DNA of 64,000 nucleotides from Arenicellales bacterium (GTDB lineage Bacteria; Pseudomonadota; Gammaproteobacteria; Arenicellales; JAHEKD01). The DNA lies in contig JANQSD010000019.1 in assembly GCA_028284225.1 (NCBI GenBank), positions 206,762-270,761 of the forward strand. The letters are read 5' to 3'. The first letter of the stretch is position 1, and each line of letters starts with the position of its first letter. A program made the translations under genes and the position numbers. This document shows, in pieces, positions 42,476 through 51,201 of this stretch. The notes under the pieces were generated by a model that had not been told where the DNA came from, did no database searches, and saw only the letters and a list, made by a program, of their open reading frames with translations.

Positions 42476-44140
42476 GTGAAGCGCGATAAACGTAGACGTA
42501 TCGCGGCCAAGGGTCGAGCGGTCAATACTGCCATTCGTGAAGAGTTAGTAGCGTTAATTGATGAACCAGATTTCAAACGCGATCGGCTGATAGAATATTT
42601 GCATAAAATTCAGGATAAGTACGGTCATATCTCTGATGGCCATATCGTTGCACTCGCAGATTTGATGCGCTTAGCTTCAACTGAGGTCTATGAAGTGGCC
42701 ACGTTTTATCATCATTTTGATGTGGTCAAAGATAATGAGCCTAAACCGCCTATTTTGACAGTGCGGGTTTGTGACTCGGTTACCTGTGAGATGTTTGGTG
42801 CAGAAAAGTTAATTACCGAGCTTGAAGCAGCTACTGATTCAAATGTTCGTATTCAACGGGTACCTTGCGTAGGGCGTTGTGAAACGGCTCCAGTGGCTGT
42901 GGTGGGTAAAAATCCTGTCTTGAATGCAGATCAGGCCAAGGTGGTTAGCCTGGTCGAGAAAAAAGAAATCAATGATCCTATTCCTGACACTGTAACGGAC
43001 CTAATCACTTATCAATCTGCCGGGGGCTATAAACTTCTTAAAGATTGTTATAGCGGTCAAATCACAGCCGATGAAGTCATTTCACAACTCGAGAATGCAG
43101 GCCTACGCGGTCTTGGCGGTGCCGGATTTCCCGCAGGTCGTAAATGGCGAATCGTAAGTGGGTTTGATGCGCCACGCTTATTAGCCGTAAATATCGACGA
43201 GGGGGAACCTGGAACGTTTAAAGATCGCTATTATTTAGAACGGGATCCTCATAGATTTATCGAAGGTATGCTAATTGCTTGCTGGGCAGTGGGTATCAAT
43301 AAAGCCTATGTCTATATTCGCGATGAATACCCGGCTTGTATGGATATTCTACGTGAAGCAATTGCTGACGTAGAACTGGTATTTAAAAAGAATTTACCTG
43401 AAATAGAATTAAGAAGAGGGGCTGGCGCCTATATTTGTGGTGAAGAATCCGCCATGATTGAATCTATTGAAGGTAAGCGCGGTATGCCTCGCTTGCGGCC
43501 ACCATTTGTGGCTGAAGTGGGCTTATTTGGCAAACCGACCCTGGAACACAATATGGAAACTTTGTTCTGGGTCCGTGATATTGTCGAAAAAGGTGCCGAT
43601 TGGTTTGCATCCTTTGGGCGTAATGATCGCAAAGGTTTGCGATCTTATTCAGTCAGTGGTCGAGTTAAAAACCCAGGTGTGCATCTGGCCCCGGCGGGAA
43701 TCAGTCTGAATGAGCTGATTGATGAATATTGCGGTGGCATGCTGGATGGTCACCAACTATATGGTTATTTCCCCGGCGGTGCCTCGGGAGGTATTTTGCC
43801 GGCATCACTGGCAGATTTGCCCCTGGACTTTGATACTTTGCAACCGCATGGCTGCTTTATCGGCTCTGCTGCGGTTATCGTATTTTCGGATCAAGATAAA
43901 GCACGTGATTTGGCCCTCAATGCGATGAAATTTTTTGCCCATGAATCGTGCGGCAAATGCACACCGTGTCGGGTGGGAACATCTAAGTCAGTGCAGTTAA
44001 TGCAAGCATCAAACTGGGATAAGAACAAGCTAGATGACCTATCTCAAGTCATGGTGGATGCATCAATCTGCGGCCTCGGTCAGGCAGCGCCAAATCCGAT
44101 ACAATGTGTATTCAAATACTTTAGTGAGGAGGTGGTTTAA
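42476..44140 (+). CDS. fdsB: NAD-dependent formate dehydrogenase, fused FdsG-FdsB (NuoE-NuoF-like) subunit
   Basis: Diaphorase part of a soluble NAD+-reducing formate dehydrogenase, about 554 residues. Residues ~1-155 are a NuoE-like thioredoxin-fold [2Fe-2S] domain (VCDSVTCEMFGAEKL and VPCVGRCETAPVAV). The rest is NuoF-like, with LRGLGGAGFPAGRKW, the NADH/FMN-site NIDEGEPGTFKDRYYLERDPH, and the [4Fe-4S] cysteines SCGKCTPCRVGTSKS. GTG 42476 has GGAG ten bases upstream; GTG 42461 and TTG 42437 are possible but less supported. It is coupled to fdsA (TAATG). Confidence 0.92.
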   Translation: MKRDKRRRIAAKGRAVNTAIREELVALIDEPDFKRDRLIEYLHKIQDKYGHISDGHIVALADLMRLASTEVYEVATFYHHFDVVKDNEPKPPILTVRVCDSVTCEMFGAEKLITELEAATDSNVRIQRVPCVGRCETAPVAVVGKNPVLNADQAKVVSLVEKKEINDPIPDTVTDLITYQSAGGYKLLKDCYSGQITADEVISQLENAGLRGLGGAGFPAGRKWRIVSGFDAPRLLAVNIDEGEPGTFKDRYYLERDPHRFIEGMLIACWAVGINKAYVYIRDEYPACMDILREAIADVELVFKKNLPEIELRRGAGAYICGEESAMIESIEGKRGMPRLRPPFVAEVGLFGKPTLEHNMETLFWVRDIVEKGADWFASFGRNDRKGLRSYSVSGRVKNPGVHLAPAGISLNELIDEYCGGMLDGHQLYGYFPGGASGGILPASLADLPLDFDTLQPHGCFIGSAAVIVFSDQDKARDLALNAMKFFAHESCGKCTPCRVGTSKSVQLMQASNWDKNKLDDLSQVMVDASICGLGQAAPNPIQCVFKYFSEEVV

Positions 44141-46884
44141 TGGACACCACAGTTCAGCAAAATCCTCAGACTGTCAATTTTAGTTTGAATGGCCGCTCAA
44201 TCGATGCAGAGCAAGGCGAAACTATTTTGCAGGCAGCCAAGCGTGAAGGGGTGGACATTCCACACCTGTGTTATACCGATGGCATGCGCGCTGATGGCAA
44301 TTGTCGGGCCTGTATGGTTGAGATTGACGGTGAACGAACGTTGGCTCCATCCTGTTGTCGTTACCCGACTGAAGGCATGCAAGTTTCCAGTGACAATGAG
44401 CGCAGTGTCAAATCACAAAAAATGGTGCTGGAGTTATTGCAGTCGGATATGGCGCAAACATCCTACACCTTGAATTCTGAGCTGGATTATTGGTCACAAA
44501 AGTTGGATATTTCCAAGCCGCGCTTTGACACTAGACAGCAGCCTGAATTCGATAAAAGCCATCCGGCAATTGCAGTAAATTTAGATGCCTGTATTCAATG
44601 TACTCGTTGTGTTCGAGCTTGTCGCGAAGTACAGGTCAATGATGTGATTGGTTACGCACATCGGGGCAGTCACGCCAAAATAGTGTTCGATCTGGATGAC
44701 CCGATGGGTGACAGTACTTGTGTGGCTTGCGGTGAATGTGTACAAGCCTGTCCAACAGGAGCACTCATGCCTGCCAATGAGGTTGGGTTAAAACAAGCGG
44801 ATAAATCTGTTGACTCAGTTTGCCCTTATTGTGGGGTCGGTTGTTTATTAACCTACCATGTCAAAGATAATGAAATCCTTTACACAACAGGTCGAGATGG
44901 CCCCTCTAATAATAATCGGCTTTGTGTTAAAGGCCGTTATGGTTTTGATTATGTTAAGCACAAACATCGTTTGACCAAACCTTTAATCCGTCGTGATGAT
45001 ATCCCTAAATCGGGTGACTTCAGCATGGATCCGGGTAACCCGTTATCCGTTTTTCGTGAAGCTTCCTGGGAAGAGGCCATGGAAAAAGCAGCCAATGGCT
45101 TGAAGTCGATTCGAGATCAACATGGTAGTTCGGCATTGGCTGGGTTTGGGTCAGCAAAAGGCTCGAATGAGGAAGCCTATCTTTTCCAAAAACTGGTACG
45201 AACCGGGTTTGGCACGAATAACGTCGATCATTGTACACGCTTGTGTCATGCTTCATCAGTTGCTGCTTTGCTAGAAGGTGTAGGTTCTGGAGCGGTATCC
45301 AATCAAGTGGCTGATTGTGCCGATGCAGAAGTGATTGTAGTGATTGGCTCTAACCCTACTAACAATCATCCTGTTGCTGCAACATTTATGAAAAATGCAG
45401 CTAAGGCAGGTAAAACCCTGATTTTGATGGACCCCAGACGAACAGTATTGGCGCGTCATGCAGATTATATGCTGCAATTTAATCCTGATACTGACGTGGC
45501 TCTCATCAGCGCTATGATTCACACCATTATCGAAGAGGGTTTGGTTGATCAGGATTATATTGACAATTACACCGAAGACTATGACAACATAAAAGAGAAT
45601 ATCAAAGCATTTTCTCCCGAAGACATGGCGCCGATTTGTGGTATTGATGCTGATACGATTCGTGCGGTGGCAAGAAAATATGCGACATCCAAAGGTTCAA
45701 TCATTTTCTGGGGCATGGGTGTGTCACAGCATATTCATGGTACCGACAATGTTCGCCGTTTAATCACTCTTTGTATGATTACCGGGCAGATCGGACGGCC
45801 CGGTACCGGATTGCATCCTTTGCGTGGCCAAAATAATGTCCAGGGTGCATCTGATGCGGGTCTGATTCCGATGGTTTTCCCGGATTACCAACGCGTAGAT
45901 AATGCAGATGCCAGAGCAAAGTTTGAGCAAGCCTGGAATGCACAGTTAGATCCTAATCCGGGATTGACGGTGGTTGAAATAATGCACGCAGTATTGGATG
46001 ACAAGATTAAGGGTATGTACATCATGGGAGAAAACCCTGCGATGTCCGATCCTAACCTCAATCATGCGCGTGAAGCATTGGCAGCATTAGATCATTTGGT
46101 AGTTCAGGATATATTCCTCACTGAGACCGCTTATTTAGCCGATGTGGTATTGCCAGCTTCAGCCTTCCCGGAAAAAACCGGTACATTCTCCAATACAGAC
46201 CGCCGAGTCCAGCTTGGACGTAAAGCTCTGGAAATGCCCGGCGAAGCACGTCAGGACCTAAAGATCATTCAGGATATGGCCGCTCGATTGGGATTAGATT
46301 GGCAGTATTCAGATGTGTCAGAGGTTTATGAAGAAATGCGCAGCGTCATGCCGAGTATTAATGGCATCACCTGGCAGCGACTGCAACAGAATGATAGTGT
46401 GACTTATCCATGTGATGATGAAACAGACCCGGGCCAGCCTGTGGTTTTCACTGATGGTTTTCCAACCCAATCGGGTAAAGCCAAACTGGTGCCTGTTGAT
46501 CTGGTGTTTGCCGATGAGCATCCTGACGAGGATTATCCATTTGTACTGATTACAGGGCGTCAGCTTGAACATTGGCACACAGGTGCAATGACCCGTCGAG
46601 CCAGTGTGCTCGATGCAATAGAACCGTTACCCACCGTTTCAGTTAATCCTGATGATTTAACTAAGATGGGGATTAGCGAAGGTGATGAAATCGTGGTTGA
46701 ATCCCGCCGAGGGAAAATCAAGGCATTTGCACGTGAGATGTCCGGGCTTCGTAATGGAGACATTTTTATTCCATTTTGTTTCCATGAAGCAGCAGCGAAT
46801 TTGTTAACCAATGAAGCCATTGATCCAGTTGGTAAGATTCCTGAATTTAAATATTGCGCGGTGAAAGTTTCGGCTGCGGCATAA
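44140..46884 (+). CDS. fdsA: Formate dehydrogenase catalytic (alpha) subunit
   Basis: A 914-residue Mo/W-bis-MGD enzyme that oxidises formate to CO2. It has an N-terminal [2Fe-2S] domain (HLCYTD, GNCRACMV), ferredoxin-like clusters (DACIQCTRCVRACRE and STCVACGECVQACPTGAL), then the catalytic part with a [4Fe-4S] motif VCPYCGVGCLL and the metal-ligating Cys in VDHCTRLCHASSVAAL. It is therefore a Cys, not selenocysteine, enzyme; there is no in-frame TGA. ENPAMSDPNLNH and the C-terminal GRQLEHWHTGAMTRR match bis-MGD domain IV. The sequence alone does not decide between Mo and W. Confidence 0.96.
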   Translation: MDTTVQQNPQTVNFSLNGRSIDAEQGETILQAAKREGVDIPHLCYTDGMRADGNCRACMVEIDGERTLAPSCCRYPTEGMQVSSDNERSVKSQKMVLELLQSDMAQTSYTLNSELDYWSQKLDISKPRFDTRQQPEFDKSHPAIAVNLDACIQCTRCVRACREVQVNDVIGYAHRGSHAKIVFDLDDPMGDSTCVACGECVQACPTGALMPANEVGLKQADKSVDSVCPYCGVGCLLTYHVKDNEILYTTGRDGPSNNNRLCVKGRYGFDYVKHKHRLTKPLIRRDDIPKSGDFSMDPGNPLSVFREASWEEAMEKAANGLKSIRDQHGSSALAGFGSAKGSNEEAYLFQKLVRTGFGTNNVDHCTRLCHASSVAALLEGVGSGAVSNQVADCADAEVIVVIGSNPTNNHPVAATFMKNAAKAGKTLILMDPRRTVLARHADYMLQFNPDTDVALISAMIHTIIEEGLVDQDYIDNYTEDYDNIKENIKAFSPEDMAPICGIDADTIRAVARKYATSKGSIIFWGMGVSQHIHGTDNVRRLITLCMITGQIGRPGTGLHPLRGQNNVQGASDAGLIPMVFPDYQRVDNADARAKFEQAWNAQLDPNPGLTVVEIMHAVLDDKIKGMYIMGENPAMSDPNLNHAREALAALDHLVVQDIFLTETAYLADVVLPASAFPEKTGTFSNTDRRVQLGRKALEMPGEARQDLKIIQDMAARLGLDWQYSDVSEVYEEMRSVMPSINGITWQRLQQNDSVTYPCDDETDPGQPVVFTDGFPTQSGKAKLVPVDLVFADEHPDEDYPFVLITGRQLEHWHTGAMTRRASVLDAIEPLPTVSVNPDDLTKMGISEGDEIVVESRRGKIKAFAREMSGLRNGDIFIPFCFHEAAANLLTNEAIDPVGKIPEFKYCAVKVSAAA

Positions 46885-46953
46885 TTGCCAATACCCCTGC
46901 TAACCTCCATTGGCAATGACTCGGAGTTCGGCTGTTCAGTCTGGTTCTGATCT

Positions 46954-47148
46954 AATTAACTGGGAAGTGAAACGGGCATTAAAACGTTTGTATTTCAACT
47001 TCCCGGTGAATGCTTTCAAGAAATACCCGGTTTGCATCACTTCGAACAATTGCCCGTCCCCTTCCAGGGGATGGGCAATTGTTTAAAAGTAAAGCTTTTC
47101 GGTTTAGTTAGGATAAAATTAACCGGGAAATGAAACGAGCCTTGAACA
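46954..47148 (+). repeat. Direct repeat of the fdhD start region
   Basis: Copy 1 (46954-46984, AATTAACTGGGAAGTGAAAC at its start) and copy 2 (47117-47147, AATTAACCGGGAAATGAAAC at its start) match at about 26 of 31 positions. Copy 2 contains the fdhD ATG; copy 1 contains a GTG at the same point that opens a 39-codon frame (46966-47085) beginning MKRAL like FdhD and ending after the hairpin at 47045. This may be a duplicated, decayed 5' end rather than a gene. Confidence 0.6.
47045..47083 (+). terminator. 17-bp hairpin between fdsA and fdhD
   Basis: AACAATTGCCCGTCCCC pairs with GGGGATGGGCAATTGTT (one G-T pair) around a 5-base loop. The following TTTAAAAG is a weak T tract. It probably reduces read-through from fdsA into fdhD-tup-mob. 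Confidence 0.7.
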
Positions 47149-47969
47149 ACAACCATAACTTTACCCGACAGGTCAAAACCCTGGATGCCTACGGTCGTAA
47201 CAAAGAACTGGCTGTTACAGATGAGCGACCACTTACTGTTTATCTTAATCGTAATGAAATCGTAACCTTAATGACCATGGGTAGTGAAGCGACGAGTCTG
47301 GTGATTGGTTATTTGAAAAATCAACGTTTATTGACCGATCAAATTACTTCGGCAGATGTTGAGGTCCAAGTTGACTGGGCAGTAAACGCTGCGGCAGTAA
47401 AAGTGCCGGAAGACGGAGTTGCTCAAAACGTAGATTTGGATAAAAAAACTGTAACATCAGGTTGTGGGCAAGGTACAGTTTATGGTGATCTGCTCAAGGA
47501 TCTTGATGCTAAACCGCTCGCTAATGTCCAGATTCTTCAATCTCAGATTTATGCTGCGCTCAGTAACCTTACTTCATTTAATGAAATTTATCGAAGCGCA
47601 GGTGCGGTTCATGGCTGTGCATTGCTGGACGATAAACAGCAGGTAATATATTTTGTTGAAGATGTAGGTCGTCATAACGCTGCCGATGCGATTGCTGGGA
47701 AAATGTGGTTGGATGGTGTCGATAACAAGAAAAAATGGTTTTACACTACCGGCCGTTTAACATCGGAAATGGTGATTAAAAGTGTGCAAATGGGTATCGG
47801 TGTATTGTTATCGCGTTCCGGTGTGACTGCGATGGGCGTCAAGTTGGCTAAAAAGTATAATGTTATTTTGATTGCCAGAGCCAAAGGTAAATATTTCATT
47901 GTGTATAACGGAGATAAAAATATCATTCTGGACCAAATGCCCAGAGATGAAAGGGAGCAAAACGTTTGA
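47130..47969 (+). CDS. fdhD: Formate dehydrogenase accessory sulfurtransferase FdhD/FdsC
   Basis: A 279-residue chaperone that passes sulfur to the bis-MGD cofactor before insertion into formate dehydrogenase. Family sequences include DERPLTVYLNRNEIVTLM, the cysteine loop SGCGQGTVYGDL and VHGCALLD..., VEDVGRHNAADAIAGKM and TTGRLTSEMVIKS. E. coli FdhD has two loop cysteines (CxxC); here the second is Gly, leaving one. Its stop overlaps the TTG start of tupA (TTGA), linking it to metal uptake. Confidence 0.93.
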   Translation: MKRALNNNHNFTRQVKTLDAYGRNKELAVTDERPLTVYLNRNEIVTLMTMGSEATSLVIGYLKNQRLLTDQITSADVEVQVDWAVNAAAVKVPEDGVAQNVDLDKKTVTSGCGQGTVYGDLLKDLDAKPLANVQILQSQIYAALSNLTSFNEIYRSAGAVHGCALLDDKQQVIYFVEDVGRHNAADAIAGKMWLDGVDNKKKWFYTTGRLTSEMVIKSVQMGIGVLLSRSGVTAMGVKLAKKYNVILIARAKGKYFIVYNGDKNIILDQMPRDEREQNV

Positions 47970-48757
47970 GACAAATATTAAGATCATTGGTGTTGATTCT
48001 GTTGCTGAGTTGCAACGCCCATGCTAATAATGTCTTGCGTCTGGTAACGACAACATCGACTGATAATAGTGGTTTGACTGACTATTTGATCGAGGAATTT
48101 AAGGCACAAACAGGTATTGAAGTACACACTGTGGCTGTTGGAACCGGCAAGGCATTAGCCATAGCCAGAAACGGTGATGCCGATGTGATTTTAGTTCACT
48201 CCAAAGCTGATGAAGTTAACTTCGTCGAGCAGGGTTATGGTGTAAAGCGCATAGAGGTTATGTATAACGATTTTATTATTGTGGGGCCAACTGCCTTTAG
48301 CGAGGCCCGAACAATACAGAATGTGTTTGCCCAAATAAAAGCCACCGAATCCCTATTCCTCTCCCGTGGCGACGACTCAGGCACACACAAAAAAGAAAAA
48401 GCGTTATGGAAGGCTGTAGATATCGACCCCCAAGGGTCTTGGTATCGTGAGTCAGGTCAAGGTATGGGCAAGACCTTGCAAATTGCCAGTGAACTGGATG
48501 CCTATGTACTGACTGATCGCGGAACCTGGCTGGCACAAAATGCCAACCAGTCATCGCGATTAACGATTGTTTTCGAAGATGATGAGCTGTTATTTAATCC
48601 ATATGGAATTATCGCCGTCAATCCACAAAGATACGCGCATGTAAATATTGAGGCGGCACAACAGTTTATTAACTGGTTAACATCGGCCCAAGGTCAGCAG
48701 TTAATTGCCGAATTTAAAATCAACGGACAACAACTATTTTTTCCTTCAGCCAGCTGA
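47966..48757 (+). CDS. tupA: Tungstate ABC transporter substrate-binding protein
   Basis: Periplasmic oxyanion receptor, 263 residues. The signal peptide ends near NAHA. The mature protein begins VLRLVTTTSTDNSGLTDYLIEEF, which is the TupA signature (TTTST.NSGL) that distinguishes tungstate receptors from molybdate ModA. RGDDSGTHKKEKALW is the second oxyanion-contact motif. TTG 47966 overlaps the fdhD stop. Placement between a formate dehydrogenase chaperone and mob genes strongly suggests the enzyme is supplied with tungsten. Confidence 0.9.
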   Translation: MRQILRSLVLILLLSCNAHANNVLRLVTTTSTDNSGLTDYLIEEFKAQTGIEVHTVAVGTGKALAIARNGDADVILVHSKADEVNFVEQGYGVKRIEVMYNDFIIVGPTAFSEARTIQNVFAQIKATESLFLSRGDDSGTHKKEKALWKAVDIDPQGSWYRESGQGMGKTLQIASELDAYVLTDRGTWLAQNANQSSRLTIVFEDDELLFNPYGIIAVNPQRYAHVNIEAAQQFINWLTSAQGQQLIAEFKINGQQLFFPSAS

Positions 48758-48763
48758 GTTTGT

Positions 48764-49465
48764 GTGGAATCCTTATTTGATGCAACCCTAGATGCTTTAA
48801 AGCTGTTGATCAGTTTCGATGCTGATTTATGGCAAATCATTTGGGTATCGTATTCAGTATCGGTTAGAGCGATATTGATCGCTGCACCTTTTGCAATTAT
48901 TACAGCTTACCTGCTGGCATTTCACCAATTCATATTTAGGCGAGCGTTTATTTTATTAGTAGAAACCTGGTTGGCGCTGCCTGCGGTGGTAGTGGGATTG
49001 ACTTTATATATTATGCTTTCACGTAGCGGTCCTATGGGTGATTGGGGATTATTATTCACGCAAACAGCAATGGTAATCGGGCAGATTATATTGGCATTTC
49101 CAATTATTGCCGCGTTGACGTTTGCTGTTTTCAAAGGCTGTGATGAACGTATTCGGGAGACAGCAATCACCCTGGGTTTGCCTGAGTGGAAAACGATATT
49201 AATCACTATACGAGAACTTCGATTTGGAATTCTGGCTGCTGTGGTGGCAGGTTTCAGTCGAATAATTGCGGAAGTGGGCTGTGCTTTAATGGTAGGGGGG
49301 AACATCTTGAATTACACCCGTAATATGACCACGGCTATCGCGCTTGAAACAACCAAAGGCAGCTTTACCAGCGGGATAGCGTTGGGATTCGTATTGTTAT
49401 TAACGGCTCTGTTGCTTAACTATACAGTGTTCAAACTAGGATCGGATAAAAACCATTTGTTATGA
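48764..49465 (+). CDS. tupB: Tungstate ABC transporter permease
   Basis: A 233-residue inner-membrane permease with about five helices. The cytoplasmic EAA loop is visible as IRETAITLGLPEWKTILITIRELRFGI. The overall sequence (LLVETWLALPAVVVGLTLYIML; IIAEVGCALMVGGNI) matches TupB/WtpB-like permeases. The start is GTG 48764, seven bases after tupA, and the stop overlaps tupC by four bases. Confidence 0.9.
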   Translation: MESLFDATLDALKLLISFDADLWQIIWVSYSVSVRAILIAAPFAIITAYLLAFHQFIFRRAFILLVETWLALPAVVVGLTLYIMLSRSGPMGDWGLLFTQTAMVIGQIILAFPIIAALTFAVFKGCDERIRETAITLGLPEWKTILITIRELRFGILAAVVAGFSRIIAEVGCALMVGGNILNYTRNMTTAIALETTKGSFTSGIALGFVLLLTALLLNYTVFKLGSDKNHLL

Positions 49466-50124
49466 CACAGCCATTTTTAAAAGTCAGACAGTTAAGCCAT
49501 TCTTATAATGGTCGTGAGGTTTTTAGTGATTTTAAGTTCAGTTTATCCACAGGTGATGCTGTTTTATTACAAGGTGAGAACGGAGCGGGCAAAACTACAA
49601 TTCTGAAAATTTTGTCCGGATTGCTGGAACCTACAGCCGGTAACTTTGTCTTGGCTAATCAGTCTGGCACCACCTACAAAATGTCCAAGGACCAATTAAG
49701 ATCACAAAGCATTTACCTACATCAACAGCCGTTTTTATTTGATACCAGTGTAGAGAAGAACCTCGCTTATGCCGGTGATTCTGCTGATGTACTACCCTTG
49801 CAAGCGCAGCAGACTGTAATTGCTGAACTCGGTATTCAGAACTTACTCGGACACAATGCGACCAATCTGTCGATTGGGCAAAAGCAACGGGTTGCGATAG
49901 CACGCTCGCTCTTTAGCAATCCCCGCTTGCTTATTCTTGATGAACCGTTTACCGCGATTGATAAGGATTCGTTTGTTAATGTAGTCAGTGTGTTGAAGCA
50001 ATATAAAAATCGTGGCGGAACCATTTTGCTCGTTTCTCACCAACATGATCGCAGCTTTGATTTAATCAATTGCTGTTGGTGTATTCACCCCAGAGGAGTC
50101 TTGTATTGCGTGTCAGTGGATTAA
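49462..50124 (+). CDS. tupC: Tungstate ABC transporter ATP-binding protein
   Basis: A 220-residue ATPase with Walker A GENGAGKTT (residues ~38-46), signature LSIGQKQRVAIAR, Walker B LLILDEPFTAID and H-loop LLVSHQHDR. The signature has Ile in place of the usual Gly (LSIGQ), which is a tolerated variant. The start ATG 49462 overlaps tupB. The C-terminal ~20 residues overlap the first codons of mobA. No C-terminal Mop domain is present, as expected for Tup rather than ModC systems. Confidence 0.9.
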   Translation: MTQPFLKVRQLSHSYNGREVFSDFKFSLSTGDAVLLQGENGAGKTTILKILSGLLEPTAGNFVLANQSGTTYKMSKDQLRSQSIYLHQQPFLFDTSVEKNLAYAGDSADVLPLQAQQTVIAELGIQNLLGHNATNLSIGQKQRVAIARSLFSNPRLLILDEPFTAIDKDSFVNVVSVLKQYKNRGGTILLVSHQHDRSFDLINCCWCIHPRGVLYCVSVD

Positions 50125-50696
50125 TTTTAGCCGGTGGTCAGGGGCGTCGTATGCAGAACCGGGATAAAGGTTGGATTGAGCTGGCCGGTAAGCCGATGAT
50201 TGAGCGGGTTATTGAGCGCCTGTCACCTCAGGTTGACGAGGTGATTATCAATGCTAATCGTAATATTTCCAGCTATACAACACTACAGCATCGTGTAATA
50301 GAAGATGAGATACAAGGTTTTCAAGGGCCTCTGGCAGGTATATTATCCGGCCTTAAACAGTGCAAAAATAAATTTATGGTTTGTGTGCCTTGTGATACAC
50401 CTTTTTTCCCATGTGATCTAGTCTCACAAATGACAGCTAAACAGCACACAACATCGGCGGATGTGATTAGCGTTAGTGATGGTAACCGAATCCATCCTGT
50501 TTTTGCATTAATTAAATCCGACCTGGCAGGCAGTCTTGAAGACTATCTGGCTAAAGGAGAGCGAAAAATTGATCGTTGGTATCAGCAACACAACTTTTAT
50601 TTAATTGAGTACCCGGGTGGCGAGCACTTTTTTGAGAACATAAATACCGTTGAACAATTAGAAATGGCAGCATCAAGGATTGAAAGCAATGGCTGA
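50106..50696 (+). CDS. mobA: Molybdenum cofactor guanylyltransferase MobA
   Basis: Cytoplasmic enzyme (196 residues) that adds GMP to molybdopterin to form MGD, needed by the formate dehydrogenase. The nucleotidyltransferase motif is visible at the N terminus (LILAGGQGRRMQNRDKGWIELAGKPM), with the metal-binding Asp in VPCDTPFF and a conserved HPVFALI segment. TTG 50106 is the chosen start because AGAGGAG lies eight bases upstream; the longer frame to 50070 lies within tupC. Confidence 0.93.
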   Translation: MRVSGLILAGGQGRRMQNRDKGWIELAGKPMIERVIERLSPQVDEVIINANRNISSYTTLQHRVIEDEIQGFQGPLAGILSGLKQCKNKFMVCVPCDTPFFPCDLVSQMTAKQHTTSADVISVSDGNRIHPVFALIKSDLAGSLEDYLAKGERKIDRWYQQHNFYLIEYPGGEHFFENINTVEQLEMAASRIESNG

Positions 50697-51201
50697 TATT
50701 CCAGTATTAGGGTTTGCTGCCTTCAGCGGTACAGGCAAAACCACATTATTAAAAAGACTGATTCCGGCTTTAAAAAACAAAGATTTGAAAGTTGCAGTGA
50801 TTAAGCATGCACATCATGATTTCGATGTTGATTGGCCAGGTAAGGACAGCTATGAACTAAGAGCGGCAGGTGCTGAGCAAGTGCTGATTTCTTCAGCCAG
50901 ACGTTTTGTCAAAATTGTCGAACAGATAGAAGAAAAACCTTTACAACAATGTATTGCTGAAGTTGACTCTGTAAATTGCGATTTGATCCTTGTGGAAGGC
51001 TATAAACAGGCCCAAATCAAAAAACTGGAATTGCATCGTCCAGGGCTTGGTTTTCCTCTGCTTTGCCAGGCAGACAGTAATATTATCGCGGTTGCCGTAG
51101 ATAATGAACTCGGAGTTGAAATTGATATACCTGTGTTAGATTTGAATAATATTAACCAGATTGCTGATTTCATAGTCTCAGCCAGAGAACAATTCATTTA
51201 A
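50689..51201 (+). CDS. mobB: MGD biosynthesis adaptor protein MobB
   Basis: A 170-residue P-loop GTPase that aids MobA. Walker A FSGTGKTTLLKRL is near residue 13, followed by KHAHHDFDVDWPGKDSYELRAAGAEQVLISS and LILVEGYKQAQIKKLELHR, all standard for MobB. ATG 50689 overlaps the mobA stop by eight bases. It ends the formate dehydrogenase-tungstate-MGD operon; its stop overlaps that of the convergent cyclase gene (51198-51201). Confidence 0.93.
   Translation: MADIPVLGFAAFSGTGKTTLLKRLIPALKNKDLKVAVIKHAHHDFDVDWPGKDSYELRAAGAEQVLISSARRFVKIVEQIEEKPLQQCIAEVDSVNCDLILVEGYKQAQIKKLELHRPGLGFPLLCQADSNIIAVAVDNELGVEIDIPVLDLNNINQIADFIVSAREQFI

Noticed and set aside
44140..46884. Selenocysteine in the formate dehydrogenase
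   Set aside because: The metal ligand is an ordinary Cys in DHCTRLCH and no in-frame TGA is present.
46966..47085. 39-codon frame starting MKRAL upstream of fdhD
   Set aside because: It arises from the duplicated start region and then runs through a strong hairpin with a peptide of unlikely composition, so I list the duplication and not a gene.
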